A stretch of 64,000 nt of DNA from Saccharicrinis sp963677655 (GTDB lineage Bacteria > Bacteroidota > Bacteroidia > Bacteroidales > Marinilabiliaceae): assembly GCA_963677655.1 (NCBI GenBank), contig OY782088.1; one strand, written 5' to 3'. Of this stretch, positions 62,804 to 64,000 are shown piece by piece (positions within the stretch are counted from its first letter, which is position 1; every line of letters begins with the position of its first letter). A program made the position numbers and the translations under genes. The notes below the pieces were generated by a model. It searched no databases, was not told the DNA's origin, and saw only the letters and a program-made list of their open reading frames with translations.

Positions 62804-63538
62804 ATTATTAGCTAAATATGTAACATTTTTGAAAAAAATATCAAAAATTGTATTGATAATTACTCATAATTTAATTTTTGTAATTTAAGATTGGTATTCT
62901 GATAGAAATAGAATTGGTGGTAAATCTAGGTTATTAGTTAGTTAATTAGTTTTGCTGCAACTAAGAGCCTATTTGTGATTAGTCTTACTCAATAATCAAA
63001 TTTCTGTTTTTAGGATATTTTACTGAGTATTTTAGATCCAGTTCTTTTTTTATCATTGCTGTTTAGTTTATACTTCTATTTTATTTCTCCGGTTTCAGAA
63101 TCATGCTTCGCCTCTGAAGTGTTTTGAACATCAACTTCAATTTCCTTGTTGGTGGACACAAGTACCTGATTAATGATAATCATATTTATACCTTGAACTT
63201 TATTGTTTTTACTTTTGTTCAAAGAGTGTTTTTGTTTTACATATTAGGTATATGAAAGGATTTTAAAATTTTTTTTCTTTCGAAAAGAGAAATATTATAT
63301 CCCTCCTTTTATCAATAATTAAGTAAAGAGTTGGTTGAATACGTATCTGTAAATCAATTTATATTATTTGAAAGTCTGAATCCGTAGTTAAAGTTTGGTT
63401 AATTCTCAAATTAAATCTTTATTTCTCATAAATGAATATTATTTTGCGTGCATGTTAAAATTTATATATTAATTATATTATTTAACAATATAATTAATTT
63501 TAGCATAGTAACAATCTTAAAGAACCGATCTTAAAATT
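62804..63538. other. Long AT-rich gap before SusC-like gene
   Basis: 735 bases with no convincing gene. On the minus strand a 35-codon frame (63076-63183, beginning MIIINQVLVSTNKEIEVDVQ) and a 23-codon frame nearby look vaguely coding but have no recognised relatives. The promoter of the receptor gene must lie here. Confidence 0.5.
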
Positions 63539-64000
63539 ATGAAGAGACTTATGGTCCTATGGCATGTGTTTTTTATTACATGTCTTCTCAAAGCACAATC
63601 CGAAAAATATACAATTAGTGGATTTATTTCGGATAAATCTACAGGCGAAAAATTAATAAATGCCAATATCTATGATCCTGTAAAATTTACAGGAACAGTT
63701 AGTAATCTCTATGGTTTTTATAGTTTAACACTTCCCAAAGGTAAACATTCCATTACATACTCGTTTGTGGGTTATCGATCTCAGACAATTGATGTAGATA
63801 TAAATGAAAATCAATTAGTCAATATACAGCTGCAAAATAAAACAATAGATGAAGTCACTGTTATAGGAAGTGAGGTTAATGATAAACTTCTTGATGTGCA
63901 GATGAGCAAAGAAATTATTCCTATCAATATGATTAAGTCAATACCTTCACTAATGGGGGAAGTCGATGTTATGAAATCATTGCAACTTCTGCCAGGTGTT
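63539..64000 (+). CDS. SusC-like TonB-dependent receptor, 5' part
   Basis: The first 154 codons of a receptor cut by the right window edge. It has a signal peptide (to about residue 20), a carboxypeptidase-regulatory-like domain (about 24-105: ISGFISDKSTGEKLINANI and GTVSNLYGFYSLTLPKGKHSITYSFVGY) and the beginning of the plug (TIDEVTVIGSEVN, MKSLQLLPGV). The start is the ATG at 63539. Such receptors carry the N-terminal domain seen in SusC and other Bacteroidota transporters. Its substrate and any SusD partner lie outside the window. Confidence 0.9.
   Translation, partial: MKRLMVLWHVFFITCLLKAQSEKYTISGFISDKSTGEKLINANIYDPVKFTGTVSNLYGFYSLTLPKGKHSITYSFVGYRSQTIDVDINENQLVNIQLQNKTIDEVTVIGSEVNDKLLDVQMSKEIIPINMIKSIPSLMGEVDVMKSLQLLPGV

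Noticed and set aside
63076..63183. 35-codon minus-strand frame (MIIINQVLV start)
   Set aside because: Too short, no clear ribosome-binding site or relatives; mentioned only as part of the gap.

Overview
The window reads as a low-GC, strictly or facultatively anaerobic member of the Bacteroidota, probably a marine Marinilabiliales/Bacteroidales-type diazotroph (my inference). Supporting signs are a SusC-like receptor, a 1457-residue hybrid two-component system, a type IX secretion C-terminal domain, several TonB-dependent receptors, DUF3667 and XrtN/F-like exosortase genes, and few Shine-Dalgarno sites. No tRNA, rRNA, CRISPR array, prophage or intact insertion sequence was seen.

Layout. (1) 1-5332, minus strand: a TonB-dependent receptor, a YfiR-domain histidine kinase, a lone receiver and the start of a receiver-kinase hybrid, likely one signalling operon. 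(2) 5483-16740, minus strand: a complete molybdenum nitrogenase cluster, nifH-nifI1-nifI2-nifD-nifK-nifE-nifN-nifB(X)-[2Fe-2S] ferredoxin-nifV. It carries strong hairpins in several junctions and a terminator after nifV. (3) 17157-30645: a TPR histidine kinase divergent from nifH, then housekeeping genes (xseB, two ThiE-family genes, two thioredoxins, a CCA-adding-type enzyme, a TrmH methyltransferase, an EEP hydrolase, a lipoprotein, an AI-2E-family permease, mdh). Among them sits an unusual membrane-anchored protein with six W-x6-W repeats. (4) 30822-36481: an efflux operon with two HlyD-type adaptors, a MacB-like permease and a TolC-like channel, but no ATPase. (5) 36706-48390: glmM-type mutase, rluB-type synthase, a TonB receptor broken by one stop codon, xseA, a T9SS-exported subtilase, a MORN-repeat protein, a repeat-rich intergenic stretch, and a LysR-YeiH-TauE set probably handling sulfite or sulfonate export. 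(6) 48467-57630: DUF3667 protein, then a small polysaccharide-utilisation-type locus (hybrid two-component regulator, GH95 glycosidase, secreted esterase). (7) 57739-64000: dnaK, a repeat-rich gap, a gamma-glutamylcyclotransferase-like protein, a small membrane protein, a short PEP/PID-CTERM-like substrate next to a full exosortase, and the start of a SusC-like receptor.

How the parts work together. NifH/NifDK fix nitrogen. NifB, NifEN and NifV build the cofactor, the ferredoxin probably feeds electrons to one of these steps, and the NifI1/NifI2 pair allows rapid shut-off by 2-oxoglutarate/ATP sensing, as in methanogens and clostridia. The most notable items outside nif are the minimal exosortase-substrate pair (61486-62803) and the WM-repeat protein (28019-28798).
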